A stretch of 64,000 nt of DNA from positions 6,696,001 through 6,760,000 of the forward strand of contig NZ_CP006850.1 in assembly GCF_000523235.1 (NCBI RefSeq). Direction: 5' to 3'. The DNA is from Nocardia nova SH22a. GTDB lineage: Bacteria > Actinomycetota > Actinomycetes > Mycobacteriales > Mycobacteriaceae. Numbering within the stretch: position 1 is the stretch's first letter; the number at the start of each line of letters is the position of its first letter. The notes beneath the pieces were generated by a model that was not told the DNA's origin, did not search any database, and saw only the letters and a program-made list of their open reading frames with translations. Shown piece by piece: positions 27,504 to 35,989 of the stretch. A program made the translations under genes and the position numbers.

Positions 27504-28433
27504 GTGAACGAGATGGACCAGCAGTCCGGAAACCGTGGCGAAATCCGGGATTTCCTCGCCAGCCGACGCGCCAAGATCACCCCGGCGCAGGCCGGGCTGC
27601 CGACCAGTGCACGTCGCCGGGTCCCAGGATTGCGGCGCGAGGAGGTTGCTGTTCTCGCCGGGGTGAGCACGGAGTGGTATACGCGGCTGGAGAAAGGTCA
27701 TATCGCCGGTGTGTCCGAAGACGTCCTCGACGCGGTCGCTCGCGCCCTGCGATTGGACGACGACGAACGCACTTACCTGTTCGACCTGGCCCGGTCATCG
27801 CGACCCGCTCGTCGCACGCCATCGCGTCGCAGAGACGTCGAGGTCCCACCTCGGATCCAGTGGTTGCTCGACTCCATGACGATGTCCTCGGCGTTCGTAC
27901 GCAACGGCCGCACGGACGTCATCGCCGGCAACCCTCTGGCCCGAGCCCTGTTCGCGCCGATGTTCGACAGCACCACCGTCGACCGGCACGGCCGCCCCAA
28001 CATCACCCGCTACACCTTCCTCGACCCCGGCGCACATCACTTCTTCGTCGACTGGGACGCCGCCTGCGGCGCCACCGCCGCCCTGCTGCGCGCCGAGGCC
28101 GGACGCGAGCCGCACGACCGGGCACTGCGCGAACTCGTCGGCGAGTTGTCCACCCTCAGCCCCGAGTTCCGCCGTCTATGGGCCGCGCACGACGTCCTGA
28201 TCCGCCACGACGGCATCAAACGGCTCCAGCATCCCGACGTCGGACACCTCGAACTGACCTTCCAGGACTTCGACCTCCCCCTGCCCGGCCGCGCCGTGCA
28301 CAACCTGATCACATACACCGCCGAGCCCGGCACCGCATCCGAAGACCGGCTCAAACTCCTCGCCAGCTGGGCGGCTACGCAATCCCGAGCAGCAGACCCC
28401 ACCTGCCGCTCCCCACAGCCCGGGCCGCTCTGA
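27504..28433 (+). CDS. MmyB-like XRE-family regulator
   Basis: The product is 309 residues. An N-terminal Cro/C1 helix-turn-helix (about 37-78, RREEVAVLAGVSTEWYTRLEKG) is followed by a MmyB-type ligand-binding domain (about 110-275) with the usual NPLARALF and HHFFVDWD segments. In Streptomyces MmyB such domains bind fatty-acid-like ligands. Start GTG 27504 or ATG 27513 (both in frame). It is divergent from the aldo/keto reductase gene, which it probably represses. Confidence 0.9.
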   Translation: MNEMDQQSGNRGEIRDFLASRRAKITPAQAGLPTSARRRVPGLRREEVAVLAGVSTEWYTRLEKGHIAGVSEDVLDAVARALRLDDDERTYLFDLARSSRPARRTPSRRRDVEVPPRIQWLLDSMTMSSAFVRNGRTDVIAGNPLARALFAPMFDSTTVDRHGRPNITRYTFLDPGAHHFFVDWDAACGATAALLRAEAGREPHDRALRELVGELSTLSPEFRRLWAAHDVLIRHDGIKRLQHPDVGHLELTFQDFDLPLPGRAVHNLITYTAEPGTASEDRLKLLASWAATQSRAADPTCRSPQPGPL

Positions 28434-29040
28434 TCCGTCGCGGTTCGCCTGGCGGGAACCAACTCGACCGGCCGCCCGAAGTCCCTGTACCCGTCGAATA
28501 CTCACCATGTCTTGCGAGAGGGACTCCAGTGTTGACACCTGCCCGCGCCTCGTTCGCCCGGCGGTTTCCCTCGATCCATCCCCTCCACAGATCGGGGGAA
28601 ACCGCCGCATTCGGATGAGGTTCAGGGCTTACGGACCCACCGGCGCACCCAAAAGGATTGGTGGCGGTTTCGCGCATCAGCCGGTGCCCGAAATATCGCC
28701 CTGTGCCCGGTTCGATGAACCGACATCATCTGTGAGCGCGGGTGGGGGCCACTCGGACCGGCCACAACCTCGAGCAGAGGTACGCCATGACGAACTCCGT
28801 AATAGGGGCGATGACCAAAGGGGCCGTCCGCCAGAGCAGCCGGAGTGCGTGCCGAATACGGTACCGGGTGACCGGCCGGAGCACCCGGCGGATCCGGCGT
28901 GATCGGTGCCACACGCAACGGCCGCCGGGCCGGGCGCTCACAGTGGATGGCAAAATCGGCGATATCCGCCGACGATTCTGGAGAGGGAACGTGGCGCGGT
29001 CCCGCCGGACATCCGGCCGCGGCGCCTACGGAGAAGAAAT
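28434..29040. other. 607-base stretch without a supported gene
   Basis: Frames are open on both strands but none has a credible start and family. A minus-strand 75-codon frame at 28726-28953 has one hydrophobic segment (APLVIAPITEFVMAYL) and could be a small membrane protein. I do not claim it. The promoter of the PAS-like gene must lie at the right end. Confidence 0.5.
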
Positions 29041-30110
29041 ATGGATTCGCCGTACAACGATCTTCTGATCGACACGACCGGGCCGCAGGGGCTCGTCGTC
29101 GCCCGGAACGGTCGCCCACGGGAATTCCGCAGTCTGCGTAATGAATTGCGCGGCAACGATTATCACACCGTCAGGGGACTGCTCGAAGAGGTCCGCACCC
29201 GTCGCTGCCCGATATCGGCCGCAGGCACTTCCGAACCGTCGGCCTATTCGGCGATTCCGATCATCGGACCAGATAACTCACTGACCGGTGTTCGCGTCCT
29301 TTTCGGCCGGGACCTGCCCGCCGAGACGCCGCCGGTGGCCGCGTTCTACTGGGACCTGCAGACGTCGACCGGAGTACCTCAACTGCACGTGACCTCCGAG
29401 GTTCTCGACCTCCTCGACGTACCCATCGATTTCCGCGATCGGAGCGTGTACGGCCCGCTGGACTTCTTCGGCCGCATCGTCCACACGCCCGCGCTCATCC
29501 GGACATGGGAGGAGGTCGCCTCCGCCGCGGAGGACACCGCCGCGGTCGGACAGGTTGTCGTACGGACCGATTCCAACCGGCTGGTCAACCTCCAGTACTC
29601 CCTCACCTGGGTCGCCACCGACGTCGGCCCCGGCTCCGGGGGATGTGCCGGGACATCTCCGACGACTCCGGCTCGCACAATCGGCAACTGGACATGTTCG
29701 ACGCCCATCTGCGAGAGGCGGTCCTGAGTTCCGCGCAACTTTTCGGTGCGCTGGTCGATCTGCGCTGGCCGGTACCCGTGGTTCTCAAATGGCTCACCCC
29801 CTACTTCGACGGCACCGGGCACGGCGTGTCCACCGGCCAGACGTCCGGGCTGCATCCCGATGATCTGGCGGTGCTGCCCGCAGCAGTCCAACGGGTCCGC
29901 GCAGGCGAAACCGTCACCGGCCGGATGCGCAATCGCCACCCGAACGGCGGATGGCAGTGGTCCAACATCACCTTGCGCATGGTCCATCCCGAGGCGGCGC
30001 CCTCCCTGGCTCTCATACTCTTCTCCCCCGAGGAGGTCGAGCCCGCCGAGGCACCCCGTGGACTTCACCTCCCCATGACCCCTACCAGCACGCCCCTGAA
30101 GGCGAAATGA
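29041..30110 (+). pseudogene. PAS/GAF-like sensory protein with one-base frameshift
   Basis: The gene starts at ATG 29041 after GGAGAAG. The first 200 codons read cleanly to NLQYSLTWVATDVGPGSGG. The frame then derails at a G5 run (29638-29642). Adding one G joins it to MCRDISDDSGSHNRQLDMFD and the remaining 150 or so codons, ending at TGA 30110. The joined product is about 356 residues. The N-terminal half resembles a ligand-sensing PAS-like fold. The C-terminal half has PAS features too (HPDDLAVLPAAVQRV, HPNGGWQWSNITLRMV, a PAS-PAC-like end). No output domain is seen, as in mycobacterial/nocardial stand-alone sensor proteins. The break may be a base-calling error, given its homopolymer. Confidence 0.7.
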
Positions 30111-30875
30111 CTACGCCGCCGGGGCGACCGCGCCCGTAGGACCTGTCGGCGGAAGCGGCGCCGTGATTCCCACGATGGTTCCGACCGCCGCGCCGAGTGC
30201 GCCACCGAGTGCGGCAGCGGGTCCGGCGACGACCGCGACGCCGACGGCCGCGCCCAGCAGCGGGCCGACCACCGTGCCGGTCGGGAGGAACGGAAGACCC
30301 ACGACGAAGCCGGCGGCCGCGCCGAGCAGTCCGACGGGAATCGCCAGTGGTGCGGAGACCGCGGCGCCGATTCCGGCGCCGATGGCGGCACCGACACCCG
30401 CGTCGACGACGGTGGCGGCGCACCGGTCGGGATCGGCGGGGACCTGTTCACAGAAGGTCTCGATCGGGTGCTGAATCTCGGCCGGGGGCGCATCCACCGC
30501 CGCGGCCGTGGGTGCGTACACCGATTCGGAGGCCGGGGCGTTCACGGTATCGGCCGCAGATGTGTTCGCGGGAGCGGTATTCGAGGTCACGGCGGGGGGC
30601 GAGGCATCGGCGGGGCGCGAATTCCCCGGGGCGGCAACACCATCGGCGGGCGGAATCGGCAGCGGGAAGGGGACCAGCCCCTGCACATCGCGCGCCAGCG
30701 ATTGCCAATCCAATGCCAGTGGCGGGACGACGGGTGCCGGCGCGGCATCGACCGGGGCTGAAACCGCATCGGCGGGAGATGCGGTGGCCACTCCATTTCC
30801 TAGAAAGACCGCTATTGGCAACATTCCCGCAATTAGCATCGAGCGCGACATGCGGCGATGACCGGCCTCCGGCAT
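30111..30875 (-). CDS. Secreted Pro/Ala-rich protein with Gly/Ala-rich hydrophobic tail
   Basis: The product is 254 residues with an excellent AGGAGG before the ATG. A signal peptide (MLIAGMLPIAVFLGNGVATA) is followed by a Pro/Ala-rich, likely disordered region to about 135. A Cys pair (FCEQVPADPDRCA) comes next, then an 85-residue glycine/alanine-rich hydrophobic segment resembling the tail domain of the proteins at 25600 and 54206. It lacks their beta domain. Its stop abuts the stop of the converging PAS-like gene. It is probably an envelope protein; function unknown. Confidence 0.7.
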   Translation of the reverse strand: MPEAGHRRMSRSMLIAGMLPIAVFLGNGVATASPADAVSAPVDAAPAPVVPPLALDWQSLARDVQGLVPFPLPIPPADGVAAPGNSRPADASPPAVTSNTAPANTSAADTVNAPASESVYAPTAAAVDAPPAEIQHPIETFCEQVPADPDRCAATVVDAGVGAAIGAGIGAAVSAPLAIPVGLLGAAAGFVVGLPFLPTGTVVGPLLGAAVGVAVVAGPAAALGGALGAAVGTIVGITAPLPPTGPTGAVAPAA

Positions 30876-31230
30876 TTCCTACCTCCTGGGCGATTATCTT
30901 TCGGCGATCCCCGACCTCTAGCAGGTTTCAATACGTTTCGGATGACGTAGTTTAAGCGCTACCACTACCGGGTAGCGGGAGAACCGCCAAATCCACGCAT
31001 GCCGGAAATAAAGGCGAATCCACCCCGGGCAAGGCGTGATCCGGCTATCCGGCCAGCCCGGATCAAGATCTACGGCAAATACTTGGACAAGACAGTGCAT
31101 CCGCGACACGCACTGTCGCCGCGAGATCCGGGGCCGTCATCCAGCTATGCTTGCCAGTCGTTAGCGATCTGGGTCTGCTCATGCGATTTCGCCGCCGCTG
31201 TCTCACAGCCGATTCGACACAGGATCCGAT
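30876..31230. other. Divergent promoter region, secreted protein / MspA-like porin
   Basis: No gene is seen here. The left end is relatively AT-rich (near 30880-30960) and carries the ribosome binding site of the minus-strand gene. The right part leads to the porin gene. No clear operator stood out. Confidence 0.5.
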
Positions 31231-32043
31231 ATGCGACCTTCCATCGTCCCCATCACCGCCGGTGCGATCGCGACCGTCCTGGCCGTCACGGCCCTCTGGG
31301 CGAGTGGCACCGAGCAGAGCCGGGCGCAGCCGCCCGCCGCACCTCCTCCCCCACCCCCCGCGGCGGAGGCCACCGGAGCCGGATTGCATCTGAAGGTTTC
31401 GGTGGGCAACGTCAAAGTGGATCCACCGGGCGATCGGACGCCGAACTTCCTCATGACATTCGCGCATGCCGCGCAGATGTCGGGCGATTACGCGGTGCAG
31501 GTGGACGGCGCGCCCGTGACCTCCGGCCAGACCGTCGCGGGGTTCATCCTCGGTTGCGCGGTCAGTGTGGCCGGTGGCGTCACCGTGGGCATCGAGCCCG
31601 GCCAAGGCGTGGAAGCCGAGATCTCTCCCGACTTCGACCCGCCGGACGCGGACATCCCCGCCCCGGCGGCGAAGCGGGTGACACCGGCGGCGACCGCGGC
31701 GGCGCCGACCAGCACCCCTCCGCCGACCACCACGACCGCCCGACCGACCACCTCGGCGAGCCCGCCCTCACTCAGCCTCGGGCCGAGTGTGGGCGGCAAT
31801 CTCGATCTGACCGAGGTCCTCACCGCCGCGCTCGGGCCGGGTCAGGTCACCACGGCGACGACGGCCACGGTCGATCTCAGCGACAAGACCACATTTCCGT
31901 ACAACATCGTGTTCAACAACGCCGCGTTGAACGTCGCCCAGTGCGCGTCACCGGTGTCGGCCGTCCCGTTCGTCACCGCCACGGTGAGCAGCGCGCAAGG
32001 CGTGGTGCAGACAACGGCCTACGGCGCCCAATTCATCTTCTGA
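31231..32043 (+). CDS. MspA-family outer-membrane porin-like protein
   Basis: The product is 270 residues. It has a signal anchor (IVPITAGAIATVLAVTALWA), a Pro-rich spacer, and then a beta-rich MspA-like domain: HLKVSVGNVKVDPP, TFAHAAQMSGDYAVQVDG, CAVSVAGGVTVGIEPGQGVE. A Pro/Thr-rich insert at about 145-190 separates it from a second typical MspA piece, GPGQVTTATTATVDLSDK, with the sequence ending in aromatic Phe (QFIF). MspA porins form octameric channels in the mycolate outer membrane. The Pro/Thr insert in the middle is unusual compared with the classic roughly 200-residue MspA, so the pore may be modified. Confidence 0.8.
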   Translation: MRPSIVPITAGAIATVLAVTALWASGTEQSRAQPPAAPPPPPPAAEATGAGLHLKVSVGNVKVDPPGDRTPNFLMTFAHAAQMSGDYAVQVDGAPVTSGQTVAGFILGCAVSVAGGVTVGIEPGQGVEAEISPDFDPPDADIPAPAAKRVTPAATAAAPTSTPPPTTTTARPTTSASPPSLSLGPSVGGNLDLTEVLTAALGPGQVTTATTATVDLSDKTTFPYNIVFNNAALNVAQCASPVSAVPFVTATVSSAQGVVQTTAYGAQFIF

Positions 32044-32095
32044 TTCCGGTCATTCGGCACACGCCCAACTACGCGGGCCGCACGCACGGGCGCCG

Positions 32096-32722
32096 TCAGC
32101 CGCCGGAGGTGACGGCGAGCAGCGGCACCACGATGCCGACGGCGGTATCGACGAGCCGATCACGTTCGATCACCAGATTCCCGTCCGCCCACTCCAGGTA
32201 CACCGCGGTCAGCGCGCCCGCCAGGGCGGTGCCGATCGTGGCCAGCACCGCGTCACTGCTGGCGAACAACGCCTCGGCGCCCGCACCGAGAATCGGCGCC
32301 AGCGCGCGGATCACGGCGGGAGTGCGGCGGGTGATGTGGCGGCGCAGATTGTCGTCGGCGAGCGGTTCCCGCAACAGCACCCGGGCCCGGCGGGGATCCT
32401 CCTCGAAGAAGTCGGCGCAGCGCTCCAGCGCGGCCCGGATCGCCGCATGCGGGTCACCCGTACTCGCGATCGTCGAAAGCCGTTCCCGCAGAGCCGCTTC
32501 CACACGATCGTAGACGGCGGTGACCAGCACCTCACGATTGTCGAAACTCTCGTAGAAGTAGCGCGGGCTCAGATTCGCCTGCCGCGCCACCGCGCGCATC
32601 GTGACCGCACCGGCACCGGCGGTTCCCAGCAGATCGAACGCGCAGTCGAGCAGCTGCTCACGGCGTTCGCCGGAGCGATCCTGCAGGGTCTGGCCGCGCC
32701 AGAGCTTGGGTCCGGAGGTCAC
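32096..32722 (-). CDS. TetR-family transcriptional regulator
   Basis: The product is about 208 residues from GTG 32722 (AGGA 7 bases upstream). A TetR helix-turn-helix at about 20-65 ends in LSPRYFYESFDNREVLVTAV, and a helical effector domain follows. It is divergent from the NTF2-like/Mce pair, with 125 bases between starts, and so likely represses that pair. Confidence 0.88.
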   Translation of the reverse strand: MTSGPKLWRGQTLQDRSGERREQLLDCAFDLLGTAGAGAVTMRAVARQANLSPRYFYESFDNREVLVTAVYDRVEAALRERLSTIASTGDPHAAIRAALERCADFFEEDPRRARVLLREPLADDNLRRHITRRTPAVIRALAPILGAGAEALFASSDAVLATIGTALAGALTAVYLEWADGNLVIERDRLVDTAVGIVVPLLAVTSGG

Positions 32723-32847
32723 CTCTCCATCCTCGCATCCCGCGACGACCACTCATTGACATCAGGTGATTCTATATGAATCATATGATTCACCTTGTGG
32801 TGCACACCACTGCGACACATCCCTCGGCCAGGTGAAAGGGCATCATC

Positions 32848-33582
32848 ATGTTCAGCGAGGAACAGTTCCAGCGGGCGCTGCGGCAGCCCCGGTTGTCGAA
32901 GCCGGTCCCGGAATTCCTGAACTCCAACCGCGCCGTTCCGATCCGCGCGATCCCGGAGGCGGAACTGCAGGCCACGACCCTGGAATGGTTCGACGAGTTC
33001 GAACGCAAACTCCAGCTGTACGGCAAGCTCGGCGTGGATCTCGGCTGGGTGATGACCTGGGCCAAGAAATACTGGTGGAGCTTCCTGGTCCGGGACATGA
33101 GCCTCAACCACGAGCTCTACGCGCCCGATGTCCGCTACACCGACGTGACCACCTTCGGCCGCACCATCGTCGGCATCGACGAATTCGTGAAGTACAACTT
33201 CGCCTTCTTCGACGCGATCCCGGACTGGCGCTACGATCCGCTGCCCGGTCAGGTCTATCTGGATGTGACGCCGGAAGGCACTGTGCGCGTTGTCATTCGA
33301 TACATCGGCAGCGGGCACTGGACCGGTCCGCTGCGGCTGTATCCGTACGACGAGTCGGCGCCCGCCATCCACGGCAACGGACGCTTCATCCAGTGCCCGG
33401 CCGTCGATCGCTACCACTTCAATGCCGACGGGCTCATGGAGGAGGGCGAAACCCTCTACGACTTCCTCGACGCCACCCAGCGCGGCGGAGTCCTCCCCCG
33501 AGACGACAGCTGGCAGTTCCGCGCGCTCATGGCCGCCTCGAAGCTGCCCGCAATGCTGGCCCGGTTCGGAAATTCCGGGTAG
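32848..33582 (+). CDS. NTF2/SnoaL-like fold protein
   Basis: The product is 244 residues. The ATG follows GGTGAAAGGGC. A helical start (MFSEEQFQRALRQPR) leads into a probable NTF2-like cone fold (about 85-215) with HELYAPDVRYTDVTTFGRTIVGIDEFVKYN and later aromatic strands. Such folds act as small-molecule isomerases, cyclases or hydratases, or simply bind lipids and steroids. The stop overlaps the Mce gene start by one base (TAGTG), so the two are translationally coupled. That suggests a role with lipid import or modification (inferred). Confidence 0.75.
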   Translation: MFSEEQFQRALRQPRLSKPVPEFLNSNRAVPIRAIPEAELQATTLEWFDEFERKLQLYGKLGVDLGWVMTWAKKYWWSFLVRDMSLNHELYAPDVRYTDVTTFGRTIVGIDEFVKYNFAFFDAIPDWRYDPLPGQVYLDVTPEGTVRVVIRYIGSGHWTGPLRLYPYDESAPAIHGNGRFIQCPAVDRYHFNADGLMEEGETLYDFLDATQRGGVLPRDDSWQFRALMAASKLPAMLARFGNSG

Positions 33583-34622
33583 TGCGCGGCCGGGACACGA
33601 GGATCACGCGGCCACTGCTCGGCTTCGGGGTCTTCGCCGTCGTCGCGGTCCTGGTGACCACCACGATGTGGAATACGCTGGCGCGCAGCGTTTCCGGGAG
33701 CACCGCCAGCTACTCGGCGACCTTCGCCGACGTGCTCGGCCTGAAATCCGGCGATGACGTCCGCATCGCCGGTGTGCGGGTCGGCAAGGTCACCGCGATC
33801 GGCCTGGACGATCACAACCACGCCACCGTCACCTTCGTGGTCCAGCGCGGGCAGACGGTATTCGACGACACCCGGGCGCTGGTGCGATATCAGAACCTGC
33901 TCGGACAGCGATACATCGCGCTGCAACCCGGTACCCGCGGTGATGCGATGCCGCTCGGGGACGGCGGATCGCTGCCGATCGAGCAGACCGAGCCGTCCTT
34001 CGACATCTCCGGTCTGCTCAACGGTTTCCAGCCGTTGTTCCAGACCCTGGATCCGCATCGGGTCGACGATCTGTCCGAGACCCTGATCCGGGCATTGCAG
34101 GGTGACGGCGTATCGCTGAGCAGTTTCATCACCCAGGCGGTCGGCCTGGCCGGTGACTGGCAGCGCCGCGACGCGATCCTGTCCGACGTGGTCACCCAGC
34201 TGTCGACGGTCATGCGGAGCCTGGCCGCCCGCGGCGGCGAATTCGAGACCCTGCTCACCCAGACCCGGGCCCTGATCGGCGGGCTCTCCGAGCAGGGTCG
34301 GGCACTCGCGGCGAACACCACTCGGATCGCGGAAGGCGCCTCCGCCTTCGCCGCCGCGCTGACCGAAGTCCACCCGAAAATCACCGCGGCACAGACCAGT
34401 ACGAGCGACGCACTGTCGGTGCTGCTGGCCGCGGGCGGCAAACTCGACGTGGCCCTGATCGACGGACAGCACCTGTTCACCGATGTCGGCAAGTTCAGCA
34501 GCGACGGCGCCTACGCCAACGGCCTCGTCTGCAGTCTCGACATCTCGCTCTACGGGGTGCTTTTGCCCCGCGGCCTGATCTCGCAGGTCGGAGGCAACTC
34601 CCACTCGCCACCCTGCCGATGA
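33582..34622 (+). CDS. Orphan MCE-family protein (MceB-like)
   Basis: The product is 346 residues. One N-terminal membrane segment (about 11-31) is followed by an MlaD/MCE domain (about 40-118, ATFADVLGLKSGDDVRIAGVRVGKV). A long alpha-helical, coiled-coil-like MCE-associated region follows, closing with a cysteine-containing tail (LVCSLDISLYGVLLP) as in MceB proteins. Six Mce proteins normally assemble with YrbE permeases to form a lipid-import tunnel. Here only one is present, with no YrbE or other Mce in the window. GTG 33582 overlaps the upstream stop. It might join hexamers made elsewhere or transport lipid with the NTF2-like partner. Confidence 0.88.
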   Translation: MRGRDTRITRPLLGFGVFAVVAVLVTTTMWNTLARSVSGSTASYSATFADVLGLKSGDDVRIAGVRVGKVTAIGLDDHNHATVTFVVQRGQTVFDDTRALVRYQNLLGQRYIALQPGTRGDAMPLGDGGSLPIEQTEPSFDISGLLNGFQPLFQTLDPHRVDDLSETLIRALQGDGVSLSSFITQAVGLAGDWQRRDAILSDVVTQLSTVMRSLAARGGEFETLLTQTRALIGGLSEQGRALAANTTRIAEGASAFAAALTEVHPKITAAQTSTSDALSVLLAAGGKLDVALIDGQHLFTDVGKFSSDGAYANGLVCSLDISLYGVLLPRGLISQVGGNSHSPPCR

Positions 34623-34719
34623 GCGATACCGGCTCCGGGCCGCGGGAGGTGGCCGACGCACGCCCGATGACCACGCGCCGAACCCGCCCGAGGGGCCCGG
34701 CGCCGATTAGGCTGGCGCA

Positions 34720-34929
34720 ATGAGTTCCAGAGCATTCGGGCCGGGCGACGTCGTCATATTTCCGGACGGCCCGTTCAGCGGAATCTGTGGAATCGTCCGC
34801 GAGGTGGATCTCGGACGGGCCACCCTCCGCCTGGAGCTCACCGAGGGGGTCGTGCATCGGGAGGGGAATGTGTTGCGGGAGCGGCGGCATGCCATGACCG
34901 TCGCCTTCGACGAGGTAGAGCTCATGTGA
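34720..34929 (+). CDS. Small KOW-like basic/acidic protein
   Basis: The product is 69 residues. FGPGDVVIFPDGPFSGICGIVREVD resembles a KOW/NusG-type beta loop (G-D-V-V-x-x-x-x-G-P-F). Its stop (TGA 34927-34929) overlaps a downstream GTG, so coupling to the next gene is possible. Function is unknown. Confidence 0.6.
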   Translation: MSSRAFGPGDVVIFPDGPFSGICGIVREVDLGRATLRLELTEGVVHREGNVLRERRHAMTVAFDEVELM

Positions 34930-35003
34930 AATTTCCATACCCGACCGTGACGCCGTTGGTCGTCACGACCGGGCAACCGGATCGGCACGGGATGGAGGCC
35001 GTC

Positions 35004-35315
35004 ATGTCCGACGAGAAGCAGTCGATGCACCAGGCGCTCGTGGAGCGCATCCGCACCGGAGCGGGCAGCGCGCCCGCGGAGCTGCGTGATCGCGCCTTTC
35101 GCAACAGCGATGTGCCGCCGGCGCTGCACAGCCTGATCGACAAGGTCGTCACCCGGCCCGCCGAGATCACCGATGCGGACTTCGCCACGGCCGGTGCCGC
35201 GGGGTTCGATGACGATCAACTGTTCGAGCTGGTGGTCGCCGCGGCGGTCGGCCGTTCGACGGGGATGTACCGGGCGGGTCTGGCCGCGCTGGCCGAGGCG
35301 AAGGCGGATCGGTGA
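35004..35315 (+). CDS. Small CMD/AhpD-like helical protein without a CxxC
   Basis: The product is 103 residues. ATG 35004 is preferred because GGAGG stands 5 bases upstream. A GTG at 34926, overlapping the previous stop, would add 26 residues. ITDADFATAGAAGFDDDQLFELVVAAAVG resembles the helical core of carboxymuconolactone-decarboxylase/AhpD proteins but lacks the redox Cys pair. The gene overlaps the CxxC-bearing AhpD-like gene that follows. The two may form a heteromeric enzyme. Confidence 0.6.
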   Translation: MSDEKQSMHQALVERIRTGAGSAPAELRDRAFRNSDVPPALHSLIDKVVTRPAEITDADFATAGAAGFDDDQLFELVVAAAVGRSTGMYRAGLAALAEAKADR

Positions 35316-35896
35316 TGCGGCCCGGCGTCCTGAATCACGGTTACCGCGTCGGCACCAAGATCCTCTTCCGCATGATCCGGCTCTTTACCGGACAGCCCCT
35401 GCCGGACGCGGCGAAACTGACCTTCTACCGACCCGATTTCTACGGCGACTACGCCAAGGAATTCACGCACGCCGCGATGCGCGGGCCGTCGGAATGGTCG
35501 GTCGCGGATCGAGAACTCGTGGCCGCCTATGTATCTCATGTCAATCAGTGCGCATTCTGCATCGGCGCGCATACCGCGACCGCCCGGCAGGCTTACGATG
35601 ACGAGGCGAAAGTCCGTGCGGTACTGGCGGATCCGGATTCCGCACCGATCCCGGACGGCCTGCGCGCGACTCTGCGCCTGCTCGGCAAACTCACCCGGGA
35701 CGCCACGGTGACCGCCGACGACATGCGAGCGGTACTGGCCACCGGCGTCAGCCCGGCTGCCGTCGAGGACGCACTCGCGGTCTGCGCTGCCTTCGACACC
35801 ACCAACCGTCTCGCCGATGCCTTCGATTTCGAACTACTCAGCCCGGCAGGATTCGATTCGGGCGCAAAGTATCTGCTCAAACGCGGCTACCGCTGA
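35312..35896 (+). CDS. AhpD-like/carboxymuconolactone decarboxylase family protein
   Basis: The product is 194 residues. The AhpD core includes the redox pair in NQCAFCIGAH (C-x-x-C-x-x-x-H), as in peroxidase-related AhpD-like enzymes that accept hydroperoxides. It overlaps the preceding gene by 4 bases (GTGA) and so is translationally coupled. The start is GTG 35312 or the adjacent ATG 35315. It is likely a peroxide- or lipid-hydroperoxide-reducing factor. Confidence 0.82.
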   Translation: MMRPGVLNHGYRVGTKILFRMIRLFTGQPLPDAAKLTFYRPDFYGDYAKEFTHAAMRGPSEWSVADRELVAAYVSHVNQCAFCIGAHTATARQAYDDEAKVRAVLADPDSAPIPDGLRATLRLLGKLTRDATVTADDMRAVLATGVSPAAVEDALAVCAAFDTTNRLADAFDFELLSPAGFDSGAKYLLKRGYR

Positions 35897-35989
35897 CAAT
35901 CAACCGAATCGTCGTTCACCCGATCGCCCCTTGCCGCGCACAGTCGCCAAGAGTACTGTCCAGACAGTTGTCCAAGGCGAGGTGAGTGT

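Noticed and set aside
28726..28953. Small membrane protein on the minus strand
   Set aside because: It has one hydrophobic segment but no convincing ribosome binding site or recognisable family.
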